From contig CANXME010002501.1 in NCBI GenBank assembly GCA_948144175.1, positions 143,432-207,431 of the forward strand: 64,000 bases of DNA. Direction: 5' to 3'. The position numbers and the translations under genes are program-made. Source of the stretch: Closterium sp. NIES-65. Taxonomy: Eukaryota > Streptophyta > Zygnematophyceae > Desmidiales > Closteriaceae. Shown here piece by piece: positions 30,732 through 41,978 of the stretch (its first letter is position 1; every line of letters starts with the position of its first letter). The notes under the pieces are model-generated. The model had not been told where the DNA came from, made no database searches, and saw only the letters and a list, made by a program, of their open reading frames with translations.

Positions 30732-33700
30732 ATGGCCCTAGCGTAGATCTCAGCCTCACAACTGGAGCCGAGAACAGAAGACGAGCGGGTAGCGCGCCAC
30801 GAAACAGAGCCGGAACCAAGGCTGAAGGTGTAACCCTATGACGACCGCTGCTTGGCCTGGTCGTCAGCCCAAGAAGCGTCTGCGTGCCCAGTGAGGACCA
30901 CTGGACTCCGCCCTCCAAGCACAAGCCCCATGCCCGACGTACTGCACAAGTAGCGCAACACCCTCTTCGTTGCAGCCATGTGCTCCGGTCTGTGTCTCCC
31001 AGGAGCAACATAGCGTGCAAGAATGCTAAGAGGGTATGCAAGGTCAGGCCGAGTGCAGATCATCAGGTACATGAGGCAGCCAACAAGCTCTGGGTACGGG
31101 CCACTCGACTCTACGGACTCATCCGAAGGCAGAGCTGAGAGCGAATGGCGAGTAGGCAGAGGAGTGGCCTGAGGCGAGGAGTACGTGAAGCCGAAGCGCT
31201 GAAGGACCTGCTGCACCATGTGTGACTGAGTCAGGGTAATGGTGCGCTGCGCTCTGTCCCGAGTGATCTGCAAGCCAAGGTAGCTGCGCAGTTCACCCAG
31301 GTCTGTGCACGTGTGTCTCTTCCGCAACTCGGACTTCACGTGGGCGAGTCCAGCAGTGTCAGTAGTGGCAAAGACCAAGTCGTCGACGTACACGAGGATG
31401 TAGAACGGCGGCAAAGAGGTGTCGGTGCGCAGAAACAGCGACGGGTCGGCAGTAGAAGGAGCAAACCCAAGAGCCGCAAGTGTAGTCCTCAGTGTATTGT
31501 GCCACTCACGGGGCGCCTGGCGGAGACCGTAGACTGGCCGCCGGAGGCTCCACTGGATACCAGGAGGAAACGACCCAGTGAAGCCAGGTGGGTGGCGCAG
31601 CCAGATCTCCTCGTGCAGGCTGCCCTGTAGGAAAGCTGTGCTGAAGTCAAGAGAGTGAAGCTCGTAGTCGCATTGAGCGGCTACGTGCAGCAGCACCCGA
31701 AGAGTGGTCATCTTCGGGGTGGGAGAGAAGGTCTGAAAGTAGTCAACTCCCTGCCACTGACTGAAGCCTCGAGCCACGTAACGCGCCTTGAAGACAGGCG
31801 GAGAACCCGGCGGCCGCTTCACCCTGAAAATCCACATGCCACTGACGATGTTCGCCCCAGGTGGGGGAACCTCGTCGACGTAGGTGCTTGTGGACTTCCA
31901 AGAAGCCATCTCTGCGTCCATAGCTGCCTGCCACTGAGAGGAGTAGGGACCCTCTATCGCCTCCGCGTAAGAGCGCGGAGTCGGGATGTCAAGTGCATCC
32001 GGGTCTCCATCAGGGGTAAGCAGTACGGACACGAGATGAGGTGAAGCAGCAGCCAGACACTGGAACTCCTCCTGCCTATCCTCAAGGACGTCCGTGCCAA
32101 GGGCACACTCACCCCCGACGGACGGAGGACAGACAGACTCAGCGACAAGACTAGCAGCGTAGTCAAGACGACAGCGAGCAGCAAAGTCGACGAGCTCAGC
32201 AACTAATGCAGACGCAGCAGTGGATTCAAAGGAAGGGTCAGTGACGACAGTAGCAAGGAGACGCGTGACAGTAGGACTGGCAGCACGAAGAGAGTCCGAC
32301 TCCGGGTCGGGAAGAGCAGGAAGAGAGGACTTAGGAGGAGAAGGCAAAGGGGCACGCAGAGGAGCAGTGGACGGATGCAGAGTCATCTGGTGCGTGCCAG
32401 GGACAGGAGGAGGACGCTGACGCGAACCACGACCACTAGTGCAAGCAGCACGGACAGGCGACGCAGGGCGAGACGCAGGCTCACGACGCTCAGCAAGACC
32501 TCCAGTAGGACCAGTGTAGGGAGAAGGAGCAGGCAGTGGGGAGGACGGCTGTAACTGTAACTGTGACGGGACAGGCTATGGACACTCTAAGGGAGGAGGA
32601 GGACCAGTAGAAGGCGGGAGACCAAGAACCTGCTGAAGGAGCGGAACGAAGTACGGCCGAGGCCGCGCGGCGACTCCAGACATAGCAGGAACAGCACCAG
32701 CACCGCCAGCGGCAGCACCAGCGCTAGGAGCACCTCCAGCTCTAGTACCTCCAGCAGCACCAGTAGTACCCCCAGCGAGACCGCGTCCAGGACCGACAGC
32801 AGTAGCCTCAGCGCCAACACCCTCAGCAGCTCCAGCTCTAGTCGTACCCGCAGGCCCAGCAGCTCCAGTACTCCCAGTACGAGCACCTCCGGGACCCGCG
32901 GCACCAGCACCCTCAGCAGCCGAAGAACCTCCAGCTCCAATAGCACGCCTCCAGCGCCGGGCAAACCACTCACGCAGCTCCTGTGGAGAGAGGGGCTCCC
33001 GTCGAGACGAAGCACCCAGAGAACCTCCAGGCCCAGCACCGCCAGACGCCACACGAGTAGGCCCAACTCCCTCAGGCTCCGCACCCCCAGGCTCAGCACC
33101 TCCAGGCGTAGCACCCCCAGGCTCAGGACCCCCAGGCGTAGTACCCCCAAGCTCAGCACCCCCAGGCTCAGCACCCCTAGTCGCAGCACCCCCAGGCTCA
33201 GCACCCCCAGTAGTAGCACCCGCAGGCTCAGCACCCCCAGGCGTAGCACCCACACGCTCAGCACCCCCAGAGTCAGCACCCCCAGGCTCAGCACCCTCAG
33301 CAGCACCAGAGTCACCAGTAATCTCGACAGGCTCGACTGCGTCTACCTGGGACACACCTGAAAGGGCAGGACCCTGAGGGGGGAGGGGGTCTACCGGGGG
33401 GGGACCTGGTACAAGGAAGAGCGGTGGCGGGGGGTGGGACGGAGTGCGGTAGGGGAAGAGGCGGTAGTAGGGGACCGACTCGTCAAACGTGACGTCCTGG
33501 GAGGACAGAACACGGCGAGAGGTGGGGTGGTAGAACTGCCACCCTGGCGTGTTAGGGGGGAAGCCAAGGAAGACGCAAGGAGCAACATGAGGGGACAGCT
33601 TGTCCGCAGACAAGTCGCCAACAAACGCCCGAGATCCCCAGACCCAAAACGCAGACGCATCGCCAACCTTCCCCGTCCACAGCAAAGCTGGGGAGGTCTC

Positions 33701-36373
33701 CAGCATGGAGACCCTGGGGTGCAGGTTGATGTGATGCGCCGCGTACCGAACCGCAAACGCCCACAGAAAATGGGGGGCAGCCGCATGCATCATGGACGTA
33801 CGAGCGACATCCATGACCATGCCAATGCGGCGCTCAGCAATCCCATTTTGCTGTGGAGAGTCCGGAAGCGTGAAGGTCTGGCGGATGCCTCGTGCACGAC
33901 AGTAGGCTCGTAGAAGGCCAGAGGAGAACTCTCCGCCTCTGTCAGAGTGCAGCCGCAGAACAGGAAAGTCCGAGCCGAAGCTCTGCCTGAGCTGGAGAGG
34001 AGCTGTGCGGATCTAGTCGATCAACACCTCAGTGACATCACCCTTGCTGCGCAAGGGGAAGACTGTGGTGTAACGCGAGTAGTCGTCAACCACCAGCAGG
34101 AAGTAGCGCTCGTGACCCTGTCCACGGACGCGGGCTGGGCCCCACACGTCCATGTGAAGCGTCTGCAGCGGGGCCTCTGTCGGAGGAAACTGGGAGGAGT
34201 GAGGAGCAACCCGTTGGTGCCCCTCGACACAGGGGACGCAGGTAGGGCCAGGCCCCGGAGGAAGGGGAGGGAGGGACCGGGGAAGACCAGAGACAAGGAG
34301 ACGGGAGGCCATGCCTCGGAGACGAAGCAGGGAGGGGTGACCAAGGCGGTGGTGCCAGAGGAGAGTCTCGTGAGACAGGAGGCGACACGAGCAGGGGGCA
34401 GACTCAGGACCAGACCTGGACGCTACAGCAAACACCTGAACCGACGCAGCTACCTGATCAGACGCAGTCAATGGAGGAGACGCAGTGGTCAATGTGTACA
34501 GGCTCGACCCCGGCCGACGTGTAAACGTGGCCAAGTGTCGGCCTGTCCGAGCGTCCGTGTAGTGGGTCACCCGCTGACTCGCAGGAGTGAACTGGTGAAC
34601 CCCCGCATCCTATAGGTCAGCACCACTCACCAAGTTCGTAGAGAACGAGGGGAGGTAAAGACCAGACAGGGTGCCAAAGGGGGCCGCCGGACACGGGCGG
34701 ACAGTGGAGTAGTGAGCAAGGACAGGACCCCCAGAGGGGTCTGCTAGAGAGAGTGCAACTGGCGGGCCAAGCGGCGTGAGTGTGGTGCGGTCTCGAAAGA
34801 AGGAGCGAGAAGCCCCCGAGTCAAGGGTGAAGGTGTGGGAGGCCGAAGCCGACGCAGTACCTGAGAGAGCAGACTCACCAGCACCTGAGGGAGCAGACGC
34901 ACGAGCACCTAGAGCAGCAGCCTCGCTAGCACCTAGAGCAGCAGCCTCACCAGTACCTAGAGCAGCAGTCTCAATGCCCGGGTCGGGCGGAAAACACCGG
35001 TAACAGTCACCCTCATCACTAATAGTCACAGCATACATGGCAGCAAGAATAGCATCAAACTCAAAGGTCAAAGACAGCTACTCTCGCCCTAGAAATCTCA
35101 CCCCAGCGGGGGATCTCAGTGGCATACGGGAACTGGTGACGCCAAGCGTCCGTCAGGCAGCCAAAGCAGCGCTGGGTGGAGTGCGCACCCCCGCACTGTT
35201 CATCTGCGCGGTCGCCGGTGCGTAGGACGTAGGTGCACGGACCAGTACCCCCACCCCGCTGGCGTGCAGCGTACCACTCACGGAGCTGCTGAGGGGGGGG
35301 GATGTCACGAGTGCGCTGCTGCTGCTGCTGCTGCTGGCGCTGACCACCACCGGAGCCGACCCTCTACGCAGCTCCACCCCGACCAACTCCACCTCCACCG
35401 CCACCGCCTTCTCCACCGCCGCCATCTCCGCCACCTCCGCTCCCACCGCCACCGCCGCCGCCGCCTCCGCCTCCACTGCCGCCACCGACACCTCCACCCC
35501 CGCCACCACCCCCACCGCCACCCCCACCCCCTCCACCGCCTCCACCGCCTCCTCCACCGCCTCTGCTAGCTCCTCCAGCGCCCCTGCCCCCCTTGCCCTT
35601 GCCAGGGCGGCGTCTTGCGCTAGGGGTAGACGCCGCACCGACCGACTCAAGCCCAACGAGGTCGGCTGCAGCAGCAGAGGCAACAGAGGGCAAAAGGGGG
35701 GAGGGGGAACACCCCTAAAAAATGGGGGTGCGAGGGTCACCACGAGAGGCTCCTACAGCTACTATGCTCTTCTCTGCTGCTAGGAGGGCCTCCTCGAGGA
35801 GGTCAACGGTGAGAGTGGTGGGGCAAACTGAGAGGAAGTGGTCCCTGACTACGCGAAAGGAGTCAGGGAGCCGGGTGACTATGTAGTAGAGGGTATGTAC
35901 ATGGGGGGGGGGTTCTTGGCGCAGAACTCAGCAGGAAGCGCAGCGCGGTAGCGAGTGTCACTAGTGCGGAGGTGCGTAATGAGGTCAGCGACTGTGGGAA
36001 AGGCAGCAAGGTCAGGGAAGAGGTACGGTAGCATGAGGCGGCTCAGTGCAGCAGTGGCAGGGGAGGAGTAGCGTGCAACTACAGCGTCGTACAAGGTCTA
36101 AGCACTCTTGTACTGACTAAAGTGCGCACGCTCAGAGGTAGGCAGGTGGCGACGCACGGCAAGACGTGCAGCAGCATCGCGTGTGGCCCACTGTGAGCGA
36201 ACAGTGGCGTCGGCATCAGCAGCAAGGGCAGGAGAGGCACCAGAGGTGAGGTCAAAGAGGGAGAGACCGTCTGTCCTATCGCACTATAAGAAAAGCTGCA
36301 GGTCATCTACCCAGACGTCAAAGTCAATGGCCTGACCCTCAGCGTCAAAAGCGAGGACACTAGGGGTAGCCAT
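30732..36373 (-). pseudogene. Copia element E gag-pol, truncated at both ends
   Basis: Same family as D. Gag starts at 36373 (MATPSVLAFDAEG) with stops near 36.29, 36.10 and 35.88 kb and a G-run frameshift near 35.30 kb. The Cys/His domain and protease (TLDSGASRSFF intact) lie near 35.2-34.6 kb, integrase with SDRGGEF at 34.6-33.8 kb, the GGAEP linker at 33.4-33.0 kb, PQELREWFA near 32.98 kb, and RT-RNase H at 32.4-30.84 kb with LVYVDDLVFA and HADASWADD. The TAG in RNase H at 30.84 kb is at the same codon as in D. The 3' end is cut off at the junction with J. No 5' LTR or primer site is found beyond about 37.1 kb. Confidence 0.88.
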
Positions 36374-37110
36374 GACAGCAGTAGACTAGCAGCGCGAACA
36401 GTAGGGTAAGGGCAGTGCAGTGACAGAGGCGCTGCTCTTACCGGACAGGGCGGCTCGGGCGGCTCGGCGGCTCGGCAACTGGGCGGCTCGACGGCTCGGC
36501 GACTAGGCTGGGCTCGGGCGGCTCGGATGCTCGGCGGCTCGGCTGCTCGGCGGCTCGGCTGCTGGGCGGCTCGGCTGCTCGGCGGCTCGGCTGCTGGGCG
36601 GCTGTGCCGCTACGGAAGGCGGGGCCGCGAAGGGCGGCGGGGCCGCTGAAGTGAGCGGCGACGGGGCCGCAGAGGAGGCGGCGGGAGGGCCGCTGAAGGG
36701 GCGGCGTCGAGGCCGTTGCAGGGGTGGCGACGGGGCCGCTGAAGAAGGCGGCGGGGCCGCTGAAAGGGCGGCGACGGGCCGTAAGGGGAGGGCGGCGACG
36801 GGGCCGCTGTAAGGGCGGCGACGGGGCCGCTGTAAGGGCGGCGACGGGCCGTAAGGGGAGGGCGGCGACGGGCCGTAAGGGGAGGGCGGCGACGGGGCCG
36901 CTGCAAGGGCAGCGACGGGGCCGCTGCAAGGGCAGCGACGGGGCCGCTGTAAGGGCGGCGACGGGGCCGCAGGTGAAAGGGCGGCGACGGGCCACAGGGG
37001 GTGGGCGGCGACGGGCCGCTGAGGGCGGTAGGCGCGACGGGGCCACGAAGGGTCGGCGCGACGCGTCCGCGAAGGGCGGCGCTACTCTGCAGTCTAGTTC
37101 CCACCGTTGT
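36374..37110 (-). other. GC-rich repeat leader of element E
   Basis: Between the gag start and the unique flank: GGCTCGGCTGCTC repeats (36.45-36.60 kb), then GGCGGCGACGGGGCCGC repeats (36.6-37.08 kb). This is the same position as the leader of D but a different unit sequence. Confidence 0.7.
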
Positions 37111-37674
37111 AGAGTTAATTTCTTCAGATGCGACGCCTGACGTGCTGTGTTTCTTCTTTCGGTTTTGGCGGGAACCAATCAGATTTGTTCGAACGCTCTG
37201 AATGAAACAGTGCAAACTTGTCAGTTTGGTTTGAAAATTGTTTCGCTCGACAAGCCCTCTTTCAAGCTGGAGACGGATTCAATATTTTGCATTTCGGTTT
37301 TAAATATACGATAAATTTGGTGTGATTTGTTTTTTACAACATCAGGTTTCTATATCAATGTTTGCGCATGTAATAATTTGTTGTACTAGTCGCTATTTTG
37401 TGCCCTATTATTATTAGTAGTTGGCACATGCGTTATTGGCACTTTTTTGTACGTGAAAATGTTCAGATGAATAAAGCCATAAATATAGAACCCTCGTAGA
37501 TGACATTCGATGCCTCCCCATGATTGCACACATTTCCCCGTAGGGTTTTTTTGCAGTGTTATTAGTTTATGCGACAAGAAATAAGTGTGTGTCATATGGG
37601 ATCTCATATTTTCAGGGCTACATAATAACATAAGGGTAATCTACTGGGCTCAGTAAAACCCCTGAGCCGACTAC
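37111..37674. other. Intergenic sequence
   Basis: AT-rich unique-looking sequence right of element E. Nothing recognised. Confidence 0.5.
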
Positions 37675-37834
37675 GGGTGCGTTTCTATCCCGTGTCAGAC
37701 ATCAAGTCATGCGGCCTTAGTCTCCAATTTGTCTCTTCCGAACTTCCAATCGCCCCAAAATCGAGCCACTTCGGGTCTTCCGAGCCTTCACTTCGTGTCA
37801 AACCTAATGTCTGACACGGGATAGAAACGCGCCC
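37675..37834. mobile_element. PIF/Harbinger-like MITE
   Basis: 160 bp with 28-bp terminal inverted repeats that differ at one position (GGGTGCGTTTCTATCCCG... against its complement GGGCGCGTTTCTATCCCG...). TAC flanks both ends (37672-37674 and 37835-37837). No coding capacity. A GGG-starting TIR and 3-bp target duplication fit Tourist/PIF-Harbinger MITEs, although TAC is not the usual TWA. Confidence 0.75.
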
Positions 37835-39447
37835 TACTACTGCAAATATGGTACTAAATTTCGTCTCCTGCAGAGAATTTATCCTACGGGCGCTAACATT
37901 TTTTGAAACCTCTTTCTGTAGCAAAACGCTCGTTTGATGTGCTCTCTGACTGTACCTGCCAGATCATACCACCCGGTTCCATGCGACTGGCTGTGGAAGA
38001 GTGACACGAGACTGCTAATCTTCTCATTGGCATCTCTCTCCTCGATGCAGATATAGCGACAGGTGGACCTCATTTGTTCGGCACCGAGTTTCCGGAGGGA
38101 TAATGTTGCTTACACATCAGATGGTGATCAAAACACGTGTCACGCTCTCCTGGCTTCTCAAAATGCCGAGCCTCCGCGTTTGACGCTCAAGCACGGCCGC
38201 ATTCCACGGGTTTCCTTGAGTTCCGGTTTGTGGCTTCTTGCCTTCCGGTTGGTCCGCCCCAACTCAACGCGTTTATGCTAGCGACAAGTGCGGCTCTCCA
38301 CCCTTGGCTCACTCTTGTTGGCTGTCGCTGCAATCGGCTCCTGGCCGGCTCCCAAAACTTGCTGCGTACACGCACACCAGCTTCCCAGTCAGCATAACAA
38401 ATATCCCAGGAGATCTAGCATTTTTAGGAACACTACACTTTAGAATATCCTTGCTGGGCAGATTCTTTTGAATCTATATACATAATCGATCAGAGTTCCA
38501 ATTTGTGAGTGCAAAACACAACTATTGATCCTTTCTCCACTGTGCCCGTCATCCCGACTATCGTTCAATAATCGTTTGACTCCCCACTGACTGGATCGAC
38601 CAGTCACATCACTCCATCCGAAGCTTGTCAGCTCACCACTGTTGGCTTTCCATTCCATCACCCGGCAGAGCAAAACATCTGTTCTGTTGGCAGCATTTAC
38701 CAATTCGGAAGGGTGAGCAACAGCATCACACAACCCATGCAGAAAAAAAAAATTCCTTCATGCTGCAGTGTGTTCCACAGCCGACTTAACCGAACCAAAC
38801 CCGAGCCTACCTCGAGTCAAATCCCCATTTCTTTCCAGCTCACGCTCCCATCGAAGCCGAGTGTCCTCATGCCACCTGTCAATCTCCTTACCTAACCAAG
38901 TTTGTCGCGTCACATCTCTACCGAACCTCTCCCATGCCACCCAACCAAAGCACATACATCCTCGCCTCCTCAGCCAGCCACCTCAGAGATCCCCATCTTG
39001 CGGTGCTGATAAGGAGCGATTGTTACACACACAACTCATGTATTGTCGTGGTGCTCTGCGAATTCGCGCCTCATTGGCACTTTTCTGTTCCTATTCTTCC
39101 ACCCTAACACCCTACCTTCCATCTCACGTGACCAAATTTCCCTTTTTGAAAAAGAATCTCTTTGACCACCTGAGGATCCTCTTCTCCGCAGGAGAAAAAG
39201 GGCTATTACCCTTCCTTACTACGCATTTCCAACGGATCGCGCAACCCATCTCCAGGCAGACCTGGCTTCCCTGGCGCGAATCGCGACTGAACTCCTGCCG
39301 TAGCAGGAACGTCGCAAAACGGATTCACCAAATACTATGCCCTTGCGAAGATCTGCCACTGTCACACCTCCGCAAAAGACGTTCGCCTTCTAAATTCCAA
39401 GTATCTCCACGCGAAAAGTTTGCCGAGAAGAGTCGTGAGAGACAACT
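37835..39447. other. Intergenic and probable 5' region of the HD-Zip gene
   Basis: No convincing gene. Short ORFs on both strands have no recognisable domains. The final few hundred bases, pyrimidine-rich and ending 3 bp before a strong start context, are probably promoter and 5' untranslated region of the HD-Zip gene. Confidence 0.5.
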
Positions 39448-41978
39448 ATGGCCCTCCAGTTTATGCCAATGGACATACCGTCGACAACATGGGAGACCTC
39501 CGTGTTTCGCGCTGCTGAGCTCGCCCCAATGACGCCGGGCGGAACAGGCCCGCCCACCAGCCCCGCATTTCCGCCCAAGGCCAAATTTCGTGGCGGGAAT
39601 TCCAACTCGGCGGCGAAGAATAACCAAGGTTCGCGAAGCTCGCCAAAATTCGCGAATCTGCAGCCCCCAGCATGCGGATTTTCAGACGACTCTGGCGAAG
39701 GCCTGAATCCAGAAGTCGACGACCCTCAATGTCGCCAAGCTAATATGCTTCCGCCAACTACTCCGCTCGCCTCGAACGCGGCGGCGATTAACACACCCAA
39801 GAAATGCGGCGGAAAAGGCGGCGGCAGAGGCCGCGGGAAAGGAAAAGGCGGAGGGAGTGTTTCCCAGACAAGCGGAGCAAGCGGGATTGAGATCGCGGGG
39901 AATGCGGCGCACGCGGTCTTCGGCCAGTCCCCCGCGGTTCAACCGCGCTGCTTACCGCCCACGCTTAGCATCCCGCCTCCCCCGCAGCTGTTCCCCCCTG
40001 GCTCCCCTTCCGCGGCTGGCGGAGCCCCGCACCTGCAGGCGCCCGGCACCCCCTGCGCGGGGATGATCCGCGCGCCTTCTCACCGCTTCCCCGTGTCTTC
40101 GACCATCCACACCGCCGGTACTTACGGCAGCGGCGGGAGCGGATGGAGCGGTGGAGGTGGCGGAGCGCAACCCGCGGAGTCTATGAAGCGGAAGCGCCCG
40201 CGGTTCGCGGAGGAGCAGCTAGCGCATTTGGAGGCGCATTTTGCGGTGGAGCAGGAGCTCACCCCGGCCAGCAAGAAGCTGCTGGCGGCGCGGCTCGGCG
40301 TGAAGCCGCGGCAGGTGTGCGTGTGGTTCCAGAATCGCAAAGTGCGGCAGAGAACGCGGGAGCGCGAGACGGAGCTGGAGGGCATGCAAGCGGCGTACGC
40401 GAAGCTTCAGGCGACGTGCCGCGAGCTGCAAGACGACTACGAGCTCCTGAAATCGGACTACCAGGAGCTGCTGCTGCAAAACACGCAGCTTTTCGACATG
40501 GTGAGTTGCTCGTGGGTGCGCGTGGGTGTTTGTGGGTGCGCGTGGGTGCGAGTGGGTGCTGGATTCAGGAAGTTTAGGGTCGGAATGGGATATGCAGAAT
40601 GAATGGTGCTGACCTTCCTGTAACAAAATTCATTTCTTCACACTTCAAGCGGGTCACTAACGAATCTCCTTGTATCGCGTTTGCTTCGTTTGTGCAGATG
40701 CAGGAGATCGAGCAGCAGCTGGGGAACCCGCAGATCCCACCCGGTGATCGCCCCGTCACGTCGCGATTCAATGACACCACAGCCCCGGACAACCAGCCTG
40801 GCGGATCTGCCCAATCGGACCGCGGCGGGCAGTCGAACCAATCTGAGGAGGAAGTGGAAATTCCGTCTGTCCGGCTCCAGCCCCTTCATCAGCAACAGAA
40901 GCAGCGGCGGCAGGTGCGGCGGGAGGAGAGGCAGCACCTAGCGGCGGCTGCGGCGGCGGCTGAGGCGGCGGGAGAGGCGGAGGAGGAGGAAGAAGACGAG
41001 GAGGATGAGGACGAGGAGGAGGGGGAGGCACAGCCTGGGCCGTGCGCTACGGCCTTCAACAAGCAAGCCGAGCCGCTCCTTGGGAACACGGCGACCTGCT
41101 TTCCAATCCAGGAGTTTTACCCTGCAGCGGCCGGGGAGGTTTCCAGTTTTACCCCCAGCCCACCTTCGGGTAGCCCGTTTCACATCCACGCCAAGAATCA
41201 AGCCAATCCGGTCAAGCCCCCTTCGTACCAGAGCAACTCGCCCGATTCGTCCTTGGATGAGATCGGCGGCGCGCCGTTCGCGCTTCCCCCTCCCGCCTTC
41301 CCCATGGGCGTTGCGCCAACCTCAGCACCCCCCGTGCTCTTTGAGCCCCTCACAGCTTTCGCCAACCCTGGTAACCGCGTGGGGGAATCCGAGCATTTCG
41401 TCGCTCCCTCCAACCAGCAGCAGGGTCCCGATCTCTACGACCTCTACTCCCAAGCTCCCGCTAGCGGCGGCGGCGGCGGCGCCGAATTTTTGGATGGCTG
41501 GATGGACGGCGACGCGACGGCGATGCAGCAATCTGCTGGCTTACCGTTCGGCCTGACGGCAAAGGCTCCGGCGGAAGCGGAGGCGGAAGACGGGGAGAGT
41601 GATTCTGAGGCTGCAAGGAGAACAGCAGTGCATGGCGGGAGGAATGCTGCGTTCGCTTCTCCTAGCGGCGAGCTCGTCGAGAATGGCTTACCTCTTGACG
41701 TGTTCTCCTCGTGGAATGAGGGGCTGCCTCAGGCGTGTATGGAAGGCGCGGGAGAGGCGGAACAGCGATGCGCGGGTGGGGAATTCGCGGGCGCAAGGGA
41801 GGATACGAGCGGAAGCATGAGGGGGAATCAGGAACCGTTCGATCTTCTGGGAAGCATGGAGGGCGCAATGGGAGGGATGGGGTGTGCCGAGGATGGCGAC
41901 GCGAGCGGTGGTGTTGCTGCTGCGGACGACATGGCTAGCATGTGCGGGTTCGACATGCAGGCTTATGCGACTTTCTGA
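39448..41978 (+). CDS. Homeodomain-leucine zipper (HD-Zip) transcription factor
   Basis: Two exons, 39448-40500 and 40698-41978, phase 0, about 777 residues. The ATG has A at -3 and G at +4. Residues 1-245 are Pro/Gly/Ser-rich with a basic tract GGKGGGRGRGKGKGGG. The homeodomain (about 247-306) contains EEQLAHLEAHF and QVCVWFQNRKVRQR. A leucine zipper follows directly with Met, then five Leu at seven-residue spacing. This juxtaposition is specific to plant HD-Zip proteins, which bind DNA as dimers. Exon 2 adds a long Ala/Glu/Asp-rich acidic region (near EEEEEDEEDEDEEEGE) and a Ser/Pro/Gly-rich tail ending MQAYATF. Positions 46 (Cys) and 56 (Gln) of the homeodomain differ from the class I (Ala/Trp) and II (Glu/Thr) hallmarks; no START or MEKHLA domain, so not class III or IV. 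It is longer than most class I/II proteins. Confidence 0.88.
40501..40697 (+). other. Intron of the HD-Zip gene
   Basis: Donor ATG|GTGAGT and acceptor TGTGCAG|ATG, 197 bp, phase 0. A second in-frame acceptor lies 6 bp downstream (ATGCAG|GAG), so the mature protein could differ by Met-Gln at the junction. The intron begins with repeats of GTGGGTGCG. Confidence 0.8.

Noticed and set aside
38768-39532. 254-codon plus ORF before the HD-Zip start
   Set aside because: No domain or coding bias seen; overlaps the HD-Zip start in another frame and lies in the probable promoter.
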